Of a DNA stretch of 64,000 nucleotides, positions 12,121 through 23,500 are shown one piece after another. Origin of the DNA: Gaertneriomyces semiglobifer (lineage: Eukaryota > Chytridiomycota > Chytridiomycetes > Spizellomycetales > Spizellomycetaceae); assembly GCA_025558075.1 (NCBI GenBank), contig JAHLKF010000021.1, positions 186,001 through 250,000 of the forward strand, read 5' to 3'. The number at the start of each line of letters is the position of its first letter. Position 1 is the stretch's first letter. The position numbers were made by a program, and so were the translations under genes. A model generated the notes under the pieces. It was given only the letters and a program-made list of their open reading frames with translations, did no database searches and had not been told where the DNA came from.

Positions 12121-12397
12121 GATTTCTGTCATCTGTCAGCAACCCGCTTTTTTGCTTGCGTGAACCTTTGTGTACTTTGTAGTGGTCTGGGTCATGGCCA
12201 TAGTCGTAGTGCGCGTATGTTCGTCAGTCATCGGGCGCCAGGACAACGGAGTTGTTTTCTAATCGCGTTAACTTGCTCATTCCTTCTGTGCACTACGCTA
12301 CGATTTCGGCCGCGCATCTGGTTATATAATGGCAGATGTGGATGCTGCACATAGTATGCACGCGACAGTCACGGACTTAAACGCAAGCAAAAAATCT

Positions 12398-12945
12398 TTA
12401 GATGGTGACATACTGTCGCTGGGATTGAGGGGGTGCTTTAGGCCGGGCACCTTCAAAGTAAATGATGGGCAGACGATCACCGCCACAAATCAACCCGACT
12501 TTGTCTGCTTTCTGCCCGGAAATAAAGAACTCATTGGTAATCTCTCATACCTCCATGCTGTACGAGGCTCCGAATCGGTAACCCAGTGCCCCTTGCAACA
12601 TGGGGTGCATATACTCGTTCAATATCGTACACTCGTAGGTCTCGCAGCTGGTCAATGGGTTGAACGAAGCCGCGAAAGCTCGTCCAAAAGCTGGAACAGT
12701 TCGTTTCAACAACTGGTACGCTGCGAGTTTGACGTCTTCCGTTGGCTTGTCCTGGTTCTCTGTACTAGTTTCCCAGCTTGGCACAGGCACTTCCGCGAGT
12801 GCATCAAATACACCCTGCAAGTACAGGAGTACCCCATCCTGCAACCTCCTTTTGCAGTATTCTGCAAAAATCACGATGGTTGCTTCATGGTACGCCCAGC
12901 CCCACTTCTCGACATTTGAAAGCCGCAGATCTAGGATCCGCGACC
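12398..12945 (-). CDS. Fragment of an uncharacterised fungal protein, spliced
   Basis: An open segment from 12945 to 12550 encodes 'NVEKWGWAYHEATIVIFAEY...' and ends at a donor (GAG|GTATGA). It can join in frame to 12511 after a CCGGGCAG| acceptor, giving 'KADKVGLICGGDRLPIIYFEG' and a stop at 12398. The intron would be only 38 nt, unusually short. A second GTATGT donor lies just before the stop, so the last exon may differ. No ATG is visible, so the 5' end is missing or spliced. I do not recognise the family; 'LPIIYFEGARP' resembles motifs in repetitive fungal proteins. Confidence 0.45.
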
Positions 12946-15464
12946 TTCAAATGATCGACCGACTGATTCAACTGCGCCGCGCAGTGTGGCAAACAAGGTT
13001 GGGTCCCCTGACGTGGGAAGAAGAAGTTGCTTCCAAATCCCTCTGTTCAGCAAATCCGGGAGCTTTGCATGCCGGTGAGTCTTTGGCACGATGGCCTTGT
13101 CGCACTGATCGTCTTTGCAGGCATGCTTCGATTGGGCTTCCACCCCGCTCGTAAGGAAAAACGGTGTCATAGATGGGACATCTTTTCAGCCAGTTGGTGG
13201 TTAGGGATTGCATGCGGCAGGCAATGATATGCATATGGCAAACGGTCTAAAATTTGAAAAAAAAATGTGGTGCGAAAGTAGTTACTGGCCGCACGAGTTG
13301 GGGGCTCTGAGATGTCGAAAAGAAAACATAATTGGCAAACAAACAGTAGACGATTAGCATGGGTCTGCATATAAAAGAAGGGTGCGAAGTCACCTTCTAC
13401 AGGAGTACCACGACACGAAGGACTATTTTTCGGGGACCAATACTCGTTAATAGTCCCCAAGTAATAGCTCCGATCGTGTTGTCGGCGACAGATGTGGGCA
13501 AAGTGGCAAATAAGTTGCCTCCTATAAAACTGAACGCACAGAGTATGATATGATGTCTGATCCAATGTTAACTCCTACCAGCCGCAATAGTGAAGCTCCG
13601 CTTGAAACTTTGCCCGCCTGTTTATCTCCTCGAAGTCCTCCGAACGTGGCATTAATGAGTTATAGCACGCTTGTACAGGCTATTTACGACAATCAGTACC
13701 CTCGAGCTGCTGCTTGGTGGTCTCGTGCAGTGTAGAATAGCCCTCGAAAAGTCTCGGGCGATACACTCGGACCAATGCGTGATAACGCACAAGCTCATTG
13801 CTGATGTTACCGAGACGCTTCGAAATGAGGGCGGGATATGGCACCATGCGGTACAAAGTTCAAGGCGTTCGAATCTTCATGGCATGATCGTAGTGATCGA
13901 GCTCGGCACCGTTGTTCAGAAGGAAAGTTCCTGTAAACAGAGTACCTCAGCATCTGGAGCAAATCATCAACTGGTACATGATGTCGGCATGCTGTTATGA
14001 CCAATCAATATCACCCGCCGGAACTTTTACACCGGCATTTAGTAAGAGTTCGGGAACCTTCATGCTATATTATGGAATGCGTCGATTGGTTGTTTGTATT
14101 AAACCTATGATAGGTCTCAAAACAGTGGCTCGTGATTGAATCTGTGAATTCTAGACATAGTCGTGTTCTTGAGCTGCTGGAGGACCTTGCGAGCTGATTG
14201 GATGCATTTTGTGAATGCGCCCTTCATTGGGCAGCAGGGTCACGATAGCTGCGGTGGACATGCATCGCCTTCAATGCATCGGCAGCATAACAAGTCAAAA
14301 AACAATGACCGGGCCGTACAGACTTCGATTTAATCAATACTCAGGCTCGTTGTCGCTTTCGCTACGTCTGTCTCTCGTATGTCTATCCTCATTCACTCCG
14401 TCACTGTCCATTTCTTCATCATCTGTTACGTCGCTCTCTGGATTAAAAACAAAGACGTGACAAAAAATGCTACAATTCAATGAAGAATCCGATAATTAAC
14501 GTACCGTCACTTTCCAGCAAAGTTTGATAAAAACTCAAACGCGAATATTTAGTCCTTTGGCGAAGAGCATCAACTTCGGGTTCCATTAACATCTGCAGAA
14601 GAAATTGGCGAGGTTAGACATCCGCAGCCGAGACCATTCTTCAACGCGAGAAACCCACGATTTGAGATCATCGGGCGTCATTGAGGAAAATATCCATTCT
14701 AAGAACTTCCGAACAATTAGCAGTTTGTAACGGATTTTCTTCGCTTGTGCTGTGATGCGCCGAGCAAAATAAGATATGATTGGCGCTTCCGGGATGACCG
14801 TGGGCTTTGTTTATGTTTAATTTGGTTGCGACAGAGCGCGTGGGACTTAGCGTGTTTCGCATCCGTAAATGCAGGGACCCGTAACTAAATGCGGGGGCAC
14901 GAGAGTGCTGATAGGTGAACCAAGGAGCGATGTTGAGCCGGGTGATCAGTCCATTAACTGTGGCGCCGCCGAGCGTGGAAAAGCGGGATCGGACCCGTCG
15001 GACGCGGTTACTTAGCGTGCGTGTCCTTTTCTCACTGAGATTGTGTAGAGTGATCTGTATGGTTCAGCTCGTGTATTGAACTAGAACTATCGGACTCTAA
15101 GTTTCTACTGTTTCTTGCCCTCCTTTCCATCACCGCTGCTATCTTCTATTTATGGGAAGCTTTCTTTTCTTGTTTTTGCATCCTTGCGTTTTCATTTCAG
15201 GCGTCATTTTCTCACCCTCGGAAATTGTGCTGCGTTTTTCTGAACCTTACATGCGCCGCTCCCAACCTCCTAAGGTTTCGGGTACAGGTGGGCGTTGCTC
15301 CTTGGTGTCGGAACCCTGGCGATTGTTTCCGTAGGGTCTATTTTTAGTTGTTCAGCCTGCGGGTGTGTTTCGGAGGCACAGGTTTCATTTTCTTTTTTGC
15401 GTTTATTGTGTCAGGGGTTGAGACATGGTCTCGGAGCCGTCGTGATGAGGTTCTAAGATCGCGG
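12946..15464. other. Gene-poor host sequence
   Basis: Open frames are short and overlapping on both strands, without domain features. No RNA gene was recognised. Confidence 0.4.
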
Positions 15465-15821
15465 TCATTGGGTCCGCGACAAGTTTCTTCGAGTCAAACT
15501 TGCTATCCAACAATTCCCCCAAAGCCGGGCATTTGCTGGTTTATGCCCTGGTTTATGAACCACTGTGATCCAATCTTCCCAGTATTGGAGCGTTAAAGCC
15601 CAACGTTGGAGCATGCGATTATCCCCTTGGTACTGTGAAAGCCACAGCAATGGGCGATGATCTACGACGAGTGAAAAATGGGTGCCTTCAACATAAGAGC
15701 GGATCTTCCCCAAGCCCCAAATAACGCAACCAGCTTCCAGTTCCACAGGTGGAGCTCTTTTTTCAGTGCTCGGCTGTCTTGGGAGAAAGGCTTTGACGAG
15801 AATGGTTCGTCCGACGAATTG
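15465..15821 (-). mobile_element. Ty3/Gypsy retrotransposon fragment (RNase H region)
   Basis: The minus-strand translation contains the reverse-transcriptase-linked RNase H signature: 'STEKRAPPVELEAGCVIWGL', then 'YVEGTHFSLVVDHRPLLWL', then 'RWALTLQYW' and 'KPGHKPANA'. These match the order ELE / DHRPL / RWAL / PG-N-A of Ty3/Gypsy polyproteins. The reverse transcriptase, integrase and LTRs are absent and the frame is closed on both sides, so this is a dead remnant. The expected 'ADALSR' is degraded to 'NARLWG'. Confidence 0.8.
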
Positions 15822-16560
15822 CTAGTACATCAACACCGACCGTTAGCTCCGCGATTGTGTAAGACCTGTCACTTGTACGCACGCATGATATGGGGCAGCC
15901 TGACTTCATGTTATAAATCGTTAGGGGTTTTGGCTCGCATCACGGCCATGGAACGGCATCTTTAGGTGTCCATGGCAAAATGGCGTCCTGTGGGTTTCCC
16001 ACATCCACTTTCCGATGGACAGCTGAAAGGATACATCTGAATTTTACCGAGTACGATCGAGAGATGATGGTCAGTTGTAGTTACGTACCGTATGATGTAA
16101 AATGGGTTGACATCGACACTTCAATGCCGTTCTAATACGGTTCATGCTATCCGCACATAGTTGGACTTGGGACCTTCGCGGTGAGTGAGATTATCGCGGA
16201 GATGCAGGAAATCGTAGCTTCTGAGGTCGCCCGCTGTTGGCTTGCCAGTGGAGTTGGATAGACATTGACAGCTTGAAGGGGGGCCAGTCCCTGATGCTCA
16301 CTATGGCATGCTCAGGCGTGTTCATTGGCAGGGAAACGGCTATCCACGATGGCATCTTGGAGGACCGCGGGCCGTACGACATTTACTTACTACTTACTAC
16401 ATGTGCAACAACTGTTAATAAATAGTTATGATGCTTGCCGCAGCGATTGTGGATACAACTGTACCGATTACGTTGTCTTCATTATAGGGGAATTCCGGCC
16501 ACAATAGAAGCATTTTACCAACCCACAGTATCTTGCTGTCGCACTCGCCAATCCTTGTCA

Positions 16561-17057
16561 TGAATGGAGCAGACAGGATGGAGAAGCATCTGGCGACGCG
16601 AACCCCTCCTGCCGGACAAGTACTGCTGTCAACCGAGGTCGTGCAACAGCCATTGCCACAAGGATTCCAGGCTTCAACCTTATTTCAGGCTCGAAACCCC
16701 ATTCCCCTTTGCCGTGACTTCAGAGCATGAATGGAGCAGACAGGATGGAGAAGCATCTGGCGACGCGAACCCCTCCTGCCGGACAAGTACTGCTGTCAAC
16801 CGAGGTCGTGCAACAGCCATTGCCACAAGGATTCCAGGCTTCAACCTTATTTCAGGCTCGAAACCCCATTCCCCTTTGCCGTGACTTCAGAGCATGAATG
16901 GAGCAGACAGGATGGAGAAGCATCTGGCGACGCGAACCCCTCCTGCCGGACAAGTACTGCTGTCAACCGAAGTCGCGCAACAGCCATTGCCACGATGATT
17001 GCAGGCTTCTACCTTAGTTCAGGCTGGAAACCCCATTCCCCTTTGCCGTGACTCCAC
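16561..17057. repeat. Tandem repeat, three 167-bp units
   Basis: Units begin at 16561, 16728 and 16895 (each TGAATGGAGCAGACAGG...). The first two are nearly identical; the third diverges in its last third. Overlapping open frames here arise from the repeat and are not genes. Confidence 0.9.
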
Positions 17058-17860
17058 TATGCATGTCTTTCCTCAGCTGGTTTTAGAGGTGAGGTCGCGT
17101 TGGAGTCGGTTGGACGTGTGTGCTCGAATATGTACGTGGCGAGGCACGTGACCCGTCGAACTTGCATGCTTTCAAAAACTTGTGATCTTCAAACGGCGAT
17201 GGCATTGACGAGCAGTTGCTGTATTTACTGCTGCTGATCTTGGAGGATGATGTTTGAGAGGACATCAAGGTCTGAATGGAGGGGTGCTGCAGAGGCACTG
17301 TAAGAAGAAAGATTCGAGGGATGAAGTTGAGAGGGGAACGAGGCCTTATGTACACCCCCAACCCTGGGGATGTCCCACGGGAGTGCTTAGGTAATGGAGT
17401 ACGTCAGTACATGCGAAGTTTTGTCCCCCCGCATGATTTTGCTGGACACACAAAATGTATGCTTATGGAGCTCCTACGGAGATAAGCTGGATGTCCTGAC
17501 GGAGGTCAATGCTAGGAGGTTAGTTTTGCATTCGCCCGGAGCTCCCCAGGAGCGCCACTTTCTACATATCCTGCACACCTCCGTCCGGAGCTCCTGGGGA
17601 CAACCGGACCTACATATCCTATACATATACATGGGGAGCTCCTGGGGACATCTACATCTTCTATACAGTCTCTAACTTAGCGCGTGTTGCCTCTTTTTCT
17701 GCTTGCACGTTCAAGTTCCATATCACCTGCAGTAAGATCTACGGGGTCGACCGCTTCTCCTTTTCGGTGGTGTAGATGCCGTCGTAGACGTTATCGTCGT
17801 CGCCCTTCGTTTCGGCGGTGTAGATGCCGTCGTAGTTGTTGTCATCATCGCCTTTCTACA
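17058..17860. other. Host spacer with GGAGCTCC-type repeats
   Basis: Between ~17520 and 17660 the motif GGAGCTCCTGGGGACA and its complement recur several times with TACATATCC spacers. A direct repeat of GGTGTAGATGCCGTCGTAG lies near 17770 and 17817. These could be the end structure of the downstream transposon-like gene. Confidence 0.45.
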
Positions 17861-20800
17861 ATGCTATACCTTGACGCTTTCGAGATCCTCTCTACAGAGG
17901 CACGTTGCACGTTATGCGGCATCACTCTTAAGAACAAAATCCACATCTTACGTCGGCATTTGACCTCCACACGGCACATTCGTGAAGCGCATCGTCATCA
18001 GCGTCTGCTGCGAAATCAGAGCTCACAATCTGTCAGAAGAGGTACACCTACACCAAGTGATGCACCAACAGTACCGGCATTCGAAGGTTCAGACTTCCAA
18101 TCTGCGAATTCCAATCCAGAGGCATTTTCGTTTGTCCACGCTCAGAATTCATATACAGAAGAGAAATATTATGAGCACGTAAGCGAATGGAGATACACAG
18201 AACGTGAATTGATTGAACGTACCTTCGACAGAATTGCGGATGAAGTAGAAGTAGCACAAGTCGTCGATGTGTTCGATGACGCTGGGAGCTCCACAGGAGG
18301 TTCGACACAAGATGTTAGCTCGGATACCGACTCGGAATTCGACTTTGACAGTACCGACAGTGATGCGGAGAATGATTTTCCTTGTGATCTCGGTGGGTCG
18401 GCTGACTATGCTCCGTTCTCGAGCAAAGGAGTTGCTCTTTGCGCTTTCTTATTGACGCTTCCTCGACATCCAATCTCAGAGGGACTTGCGAAACTAATAT
18501 GGTGGTGGGCCCGGCAGCTCGGAGCGACATTGCCATCATACAAAAGCGTCAAGAATGAGATTGAAAAAATCAAATGTACTATCAGCATGCATACGCACCA
18601 AAGAACCACCGCTTCAGGTGATGTGCTCTTCGTAAACGACATCAACGATATCATCAAACAAGAGCTCGCCAATCCCCGGGTGATGCAGCACCTGTGTCTC
18701 TTTCCAGAAGATACCGGCAATGCCGTCGCCGAACTCTATCAATCCACACAGTGGAAAACAGATCCACATTTTGCGGCCCCAATGATCTCCCAGGGAATAT
18801 TCAGCTACTATGTTGGCGAGTTAGCTTGGTGTCAATCGGGTGGCGGTGATGTTGACCTGCTACTTATCGAAGGTTTCTGTGTGCGGCAGGGATATCTCCA
18901 TGTCAAGGGCAAATTTGTCTTCGAAGTTGACAATGGGTACTGGATCAGCAATGACGAAGGATTATTTCGAACGGAATGTCTTCTCGAACCTGGTCCAGAT
19001 ACGTCGGAGGTCCGTGGGAGGTACGAGATTGATTGTGAATCTTCCATTCGACGACGCATTCACTACAACAGAGAGTATGCATTAGCGATCAGCGACAGAG
19101 CCAGGTTTCTGCGAGAAAAGGCCCAAGGCAAGCGTATCGTCATGGTTCCATTGATTCTCTTTTGCGATGATGTCTCCGGGAATGTCTCTAAGAAATGGAA
19201 TGCCCATTACAATTGGTATTTCCAGCTTGCCGGCCTTCCGTTTGAGTATACTCAACTCGATTATAATGTTCACTTTCTTGCAACGTCGGACACTCTTTCT
19301 CCTTTGCAAATCGGCCGCGAAGTGCTCCAAGACGTTGTATCTGGGTTGGAAAAGGGCATCAATGCATACGACGTGATGCAAAGGGAAGAGATACTTGCCG
19401 TAGGTGGTGTATTTCTCATCGAATGCAATAATCCAATGGCCAATGAGCTTGCAGCAGGTATTGACATTCGACGAGGTCTTCGGTTTTGTCGCTTCTGTGA
19501 AGTAAAAAGGGATGCAACGACAGTTGATGGTTTATACGGAATGACAACGACAGAAACCCACCAGAGAAGGCAATGGGGAGGTACGCAGGAGGTCCTGCGT
19601 CACAGGTTGCTTGTCGCATTAGATCCTCGTACAACGAAGGCAGCTCTTGACCGCAATAAGAAGTCGACCGGCATTAATTGTAAGTACGGTGCATTCTTCA
19701 TATTCAAAATGCGAGAATTCATCGATCGAAATCCTGGATGTACGCGCGAGGATGTGCAGGGTCATATGCAGGTGTCATTTCCGGCGATTTCTGTTGAAGA
19801 TATGATCAGTCCAATGTTTCGACTTGGATATGGGTTCAGCGGACATCGACACATCCCTGTGGAAATCCTTCATACGTTGTCGCTCGGTTTGATCGAGTAT
19901 CTCATGGTCGCATCTATAAAAGAACTTTCAGATAAGGATCAGAAAGTGTTGACAGTGCGCATCGATGCATTGTCATCAGTGGGATTTCCAAGACGATTGC
20001 GTGGCAATCAGCTTGTTCGGTACGTTGGGTCATTGCAGGGAAAAGATCGCCGAGCATTTGTCCAAGTGGCTGTACCGGTGTTCCAAGGCCTGTTGTCGCA
20101 GAAATGGCTGAAAGCATGGCAATATTTAGCGACGGTGTCAGTACAGTTGTTCAGTCGCAGGATCTCCGACGTCGATACTTATCTCGATGTTCTTCAACGG
20201 TCTCTACAAGCAATGATGGCAACCATTGCAGATATCAATGTGTCATGGCTCTCTGCCCATGCGAAGTACCACACCCTTGCACATGTCATTGAAAATATCT
20301 GCGAGTTTGGCCCGGCAGTGTTGTACATGTCAGAGAAGTTTGAGTCATTCAACAAAGTAAAGAGAAACCATGTTGTGCATACCAACAGGCATGGGCCTTC
20401 TGTGGATGTTGCTAGGAGGTTCGCTCGATATGCCGTCGTTCGACACCTATTGTCGGGTGGAATGTTCAAATCAGAAGGCCGCTGGAGCTCCCCAGGAGAT
20501 GGGCTACGTCAGACCTTCTATGATCCGATAGTACAGCGAGTTCTTGGCTATAAGGAAGAAGGTAAACCTGCATTAAAACTCAAACAACACATAGATAGCA
20601 TACCTGTCGATTTCCAGGCGACGCGCACAGCGCATAAGCTACCGCTACCGGGTCCTGATAAGATGTTGCGTCTTTGGAAACGTATCATTCTTGATGAGAA
20701 ACGGGTATGCAATTCTGGTTCGTTTGTTCAGGTTCAGTATCAAGAGGGGGAGGAATCGACGATTGCGATTGCACGTATCTGTGAAATCATCCAGATCGAA

Positions 20801-21466
20801 CCCACAAAAAAGATCCATGTGTCTGTCGATCTGTTTGCCTTTGAAAAGAATGGTGATAGCGTGAGCGGTTGGTATGGGCACCCAATCCTCCAATCAATCA
20901 ACGTTTACCGATGGGTCAATGTCGAAGAAATTGTCGGGCCGGTGAATGTTCAACACTACTGTGCCGTGTCCGGATATCGACAGGGAACCACCCAGGGCAT
21001 TCTACAAGAAAGAGTGCATTTAACCAAGGAGGTACTAGCGGTAATCCATACTCACCAGGTTCGGGATAGATTCCTGGTGAACCTTTTCTGTCACAACACA
21101 CCCTGGCTTCGTGATATCCTGGAGTTTGAGGTTGAGGAGCTCAATGTCCGTGAGAAGATTGCCGTCGCAATAGGCCAACGGAATGAGGCAACTGTGCAGC
21201 GCACAGACCGTCAGGTTGCTCTAGCGCAGAGGAGGTCAGTAAGAGCAAATACGGCAGCAGGAACTCACCAATCGCAATCGCAAGAACAATCTCCATCTCT
21301 CCAAATGAATGCTGACCGAGATAACGTCGAAATCGGCAGTGAATCGGTGTTCTCCTTAAGACCATGGGTCAACGTCGGTACGGGACTTGCAGGAGTCGCA
21401 GGACTCGGTTTCGACATGGCAGGAGGAGGAGGAGGTGCTCCAGGTAGGCCCAGGTATCCAGGTTGA
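17861..21466 (+). CDS. Large fungal transposon-type protein
   Basis: I take the first in-frame ATG (17861), giving 1,201 residues; the frame is open further upstream only through a repeat. The N-terminus has a zinc-finger-like pattern (CTLCG...HILRRHLTSTRH). An acidic, Asp/Ser-rich linker follows (~residues 130-180). The core holds 'LILFCDDVSGNVSKKWNAHYNWY' split by 'LDYNVHFLATS', a signature I know from a large repetitive protein family in fungal genomes, generally thought transposon-derived and possibly near the KDZ group. The C-terminal tail is Gln-rich and Gly/Pro-rich. The frame is intact. The catalytic residues are not assigned, so transposase activity is inferred from family behaviour only. 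Confidence 0.65.
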   Translation: MLYLDAFEILSTEARCTLCGITLKNKIHILRRHLTSTRHIREAHRHQRLLRNQSSQSVRRGTPTPSDAPTVPAFEGSDFQSANSNPEAFSFVHAQNSYTEEKYYEHVSEWRYTERELIERTFDRIADEVEVAQVVDVFDDAGSSTGGSTQDVSSDTDSEFDFDSTDSDAENDFPCDLGGSADYAPFSSKGVALCAFLLTLPRHPISEGLAKLIWWWARQLGATLPSYKSVKNEIEKIKCTISMHTHQRTTASGDVLFVNDINDIIKQELANPRVMQHLCLFPEDTGNAVAELYQSTQWKTDPHFAAPMISQGIFSYYVGELAWCQSGGGDVDLLLIEGFCVRQGYLHVKGKFVFEVDNGYWISNDEGLFRTECLLEPGPDTSEVRGRYEIDCESSIRRRIHYNREYALAISDRARFLREKAQGKRIVMVPLILFCDDVSGNVSKKWNAHYNWYFQLAGLPFEYTQLDYNVHFLATSDTLSPLQIGREVLQDVVSGLEKGINAYDVMQREEILAVGGVFLIECNNPMANELAAGIDIRRGLRFCRFCEVKRDATTVDGLYGMTTTETHQRRQWGGTQEVLRHRLLVALDPRTTKAALDRNKKSTGINCKYGAFFIFKMREFIDRNPGCTREDVQGHMQVSFPAISVEDMISPMFRLGYGFSGHRHIPVEILHTLSLGLIEYLMVASIKELSDKDQKVLTVRIDALSSVGFPRRLRGNQLVRYVGSLQGKDRRAFVQVAVPVFQGLLSQKWLKAWQYLATVSVQLFSRRISDVDTYLDVLQRSLQAMMATIADINVSWLSAHAKYHTLAHVIENICEFGPAVLYMSEKFESFNKVKRNHVVHTNRHGPSVDVARRFARYAVVRHLLSGGMFKSEGRWSSPGDGLRQTFYDPIVQRVLGYKEEGKPALKLKQHIDSIPVDFQATRTAHKLPLPGPDKMLRLWKRIILDEKRVCNSGSFVQVQYQEGEESTIAIARICEIIQIEPTKKIHVSVDLFAFEKNGDSVSGWYGHPILQSINVYRWVNVEEIVGPVNVQHYCAVSGYRQGTTQGILQERVHLTKEVLAVIHTHQVRDRFLVNLFCHNTPWLRDILEFEVEELNVREKIAVAIGQRNEATVQRTDRQVALAQRRSVRANTAAGTHQSQSQEQSPSLQMNADRDNVEIGSESVFSLRPWVNVGTGLAGVAGLGFDMAGGGGGAPGRPRYPG

Positions 21467-21809
21467 CGAATAACGACACCACCAGCATCAGAAAATGCAA
21501 AATCGACGAATGTGCAGTTCAAGAAGGTGTAAGAAAATGCAGAAGATGGAGGATGCGCAGTTCCAGGAGGTGTCGAGGGGGTGCCTTGGGGGAAGCTTTT
21601 GCAAGGGTCCTTGGCCCGTTGACGCGTACATTTAGCTATCAATAACTTAAATATTACGCGTTTATTGCAATCAATACAGGTTTGTAACCGTGTCAGATTT
21701 TGTCCTCCCCCGGGTTTCAGGCACGGGACCTCCCGGGGAGGTCCAGGGAGCAATAAAGCCTTTTTCTTCACCCCTTCGGCGCCGCAACTGCATAGTAACC
21801 TCTTAATAG

Positions 21810-21902
21810 GAGCTGTCGAAAATGCGGCAACCTCTTGTTCAGCATCTGCGACATGGTATTTTTCCATTGCGAAACGACAGGCAGCCGCATTTTCGACAGC
21901 TC
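21810..21902. repeat. 19-bp perfect inverted repeat
   Basis: GAGCTGTCGAAAATGCGGC (21810-21828) and its exact complement (21884-21902) bracket 55 bp just upstream of the host gene that both elements interrupt. It may be a promoter foldback or part of a small mobile element. Confidence 0.8.
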
Positions 21903-21907
21903 TTAAC

Positions 21908-22584
21908 ATGCGTCCAATCATGGCGTCAAAATCTCCTGCTCGGGCCGCAAGGCGGGTGAACATTGACCTTTCTCTTTCGTCTGCTTACCCTCCATCAATT
22001 CCGTTTTCAGAGCTGCAAGCATCGAACAAGGAGAATCATCCCGATACGAGGAACGTCAACAACAAACGTCCATCTTCTGAACCAGCTGCTGCAATGCCTC
22101 CAAGACGTACACCTTGCCCGCCAGCCTGCCACCGGCCCATCAACCTCTCTGACAAGGGCTCAAGCTATAGCTGTGATCGAGGCAAAAGGTCTTGAAGGTG
22201 ACGACAAGGAAGAAGCGGTCACCTTTTCGCAAAAAGGGTTTGCGGAGCAGCTTTTGGGCCTCAAGTGTGATCTCTTAGAGCTCAAAAAGATGTCATCACA
22301 GAGCTCCAAGATGGTGGTGCAGAACTTTGAATTGTCGGAGAGCGGAAAGGTGAAAGCTTCTTGTTCATTGTTGACGTCGCTGTAGCTGACAACCCTCCAG
22401 AAAAGCATCAGGGCTGCCGCAAGGAAGCTTGTTCACAATCCCAAGGCACGACGATACATCAATGAAGCTGAAGGATTGACTGCTCTTGCCTTCAAGAAGC
22501 AGTGGGGTGTTACCCGCACCATGGAGAGCAATGCCGCAATTGTCGCCAAGGTCCGCAAGGTCGCCTCCAACTCATTGACCCGTG
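21908..22584 (+). pseudogene. Host gene, 5' part, interrupted by element A
   Basis: The ATG at 21908 (or 21920) opens a basic N-terminus ('MASKSPARAARRVNIDLSLSS'). Two short introns are inferred: 22107-22170 (GTACAC...CTATAG, branch-like CTGAC) and 22350-22400 (GTGAAA...CCTCCAG). Removing both gives one continuous frame containing 'LRAAARKL'-like basic helices, 'EAEGLTALAFKKQWGVTRTM' and 'VAKVRKVASNSLTRV'. The frame is cut after CCGTG at 22584 by element A and resumes at 46818. The encoded protein looks basic and helical and its function is unknown. It could itself belong to a repeated host family. Confidence 0.65.
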
Positions 22585-22633
22585 TGTCACAGTGCAGGGA
22601 GATACTTGTCAAGTATCTCCCTGCACTGTGACA
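22585..22633. repeat. Perfect 49-nt terminal palindrome, left end of element A
   Basis: Two 24-nt arms (TGTCACAGTGCAGGGAGATA... and its exact complement) flank a single central T. It sits exactly at the element tip, so each end could fold into a hairpin with a one-base loop. The identical structure in inverse orientation lies at 46764-46812. Confidence 0.95.
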
Positions 22634-23429
22634 ATGCCCGTTATCGGTAACGGTCCCTGTATAGCGGCCGTTACCGATAACGGGCCGTAGCGGCCGTTTT
22701 CGCTCACCGTAGTGTGGCGGCCGGTATTGATAACGGCCCCTGTGTAGCGGCCGTTACTGATAACCGCCACAACGGCCCTTACCATAGTTTACCGAGCCCC
22801 ACTTCCCCATTGACTCCACTTCGCTCCATAATTTATCGAGTGCGCCGCTGTGAAGTCTTTGACACTTGTCCCACTCCTGGAGCGTCTTCCCTGCTCATGC
22901 TCCTGGAGCAACGCACCCCAACCGCGTACCCCATCTTCTTATATAGACCTTTTCATTATCGATAATTCCCTATGCTTGCCGCGTATTCAACACATTCACC
23001 TTATCGACCAAACGCGCGCGTTTATCCATCTATTTCAACTGGCCCGTCGTATATATCTATACTTCTAGCCTTGTAGCCCTTGTAGCACCCGGTTTCCTTC
23101 CCTTTCAATTTCAATTTTCAAAAATGATTTTCAAAATTCAAATTTTAAAACAAATATATAAAATACTCTGAAATATAGGGCTACAACGGCTACACTTCTT
23201 CTCTTCATGTTTTTCTCTTCTTATCCCTATTCAAATGTTCCTTCCTTCTCTACATGTATCGAGTGTAGCCACCCAATGGCTACACTGGGCTACACAAGGC
23301 TACAATACAAAAATTGAAATGCCTACTGACAATTCTCAATCGCGCAACATGTTCTCAGTCAACGCTTATTACTATTAATGAAGTACAGTACATCTCACAT
23401 TCAGCCTCCTACTATTAATAAACTACCCC
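22585..23429 (+). repeat. Element A left terminal inverted repeat (845 bp)
   Basis: It pairs with 45968-46812 base for base in length, with only scattered substitutions. From the tip inward it holds the 49-nt palindrome, a block of GGCCGTTACCGATAACGG-like palindromic subrepeats (22634-22785), two CTCCTGGAG palindromes (~22872-22912), a TATATAG box near 22937, and the 240-bp GTAGCC-rich module (23066-23304). No gene is coded in it. Confidence 0.95.
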
Positions 23430-23500
23430 CACTTTTTGTCGATAAACTATATATTCATACACTTTATCGATTAATTACATTCTGTCTCCTTAGACTTTAC

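Noticed and set aside
15152..15596. Plus-strand frames near the retroelement fragment
   Set aside because: They oppose the recognisable RNase H fragment and have no features.
16561..17057. Possible CRISPR-like or coding repeat
   Set aside because: Units are 167-bp direct tandem copies without spacers; the open frames simply follow the repeat.
21265..21963. 232-codon minus-strand frame
   Set aside because: It overlaps the end of the transposon-type gene and the promoter and first exon of the host gene, and shows no family features.
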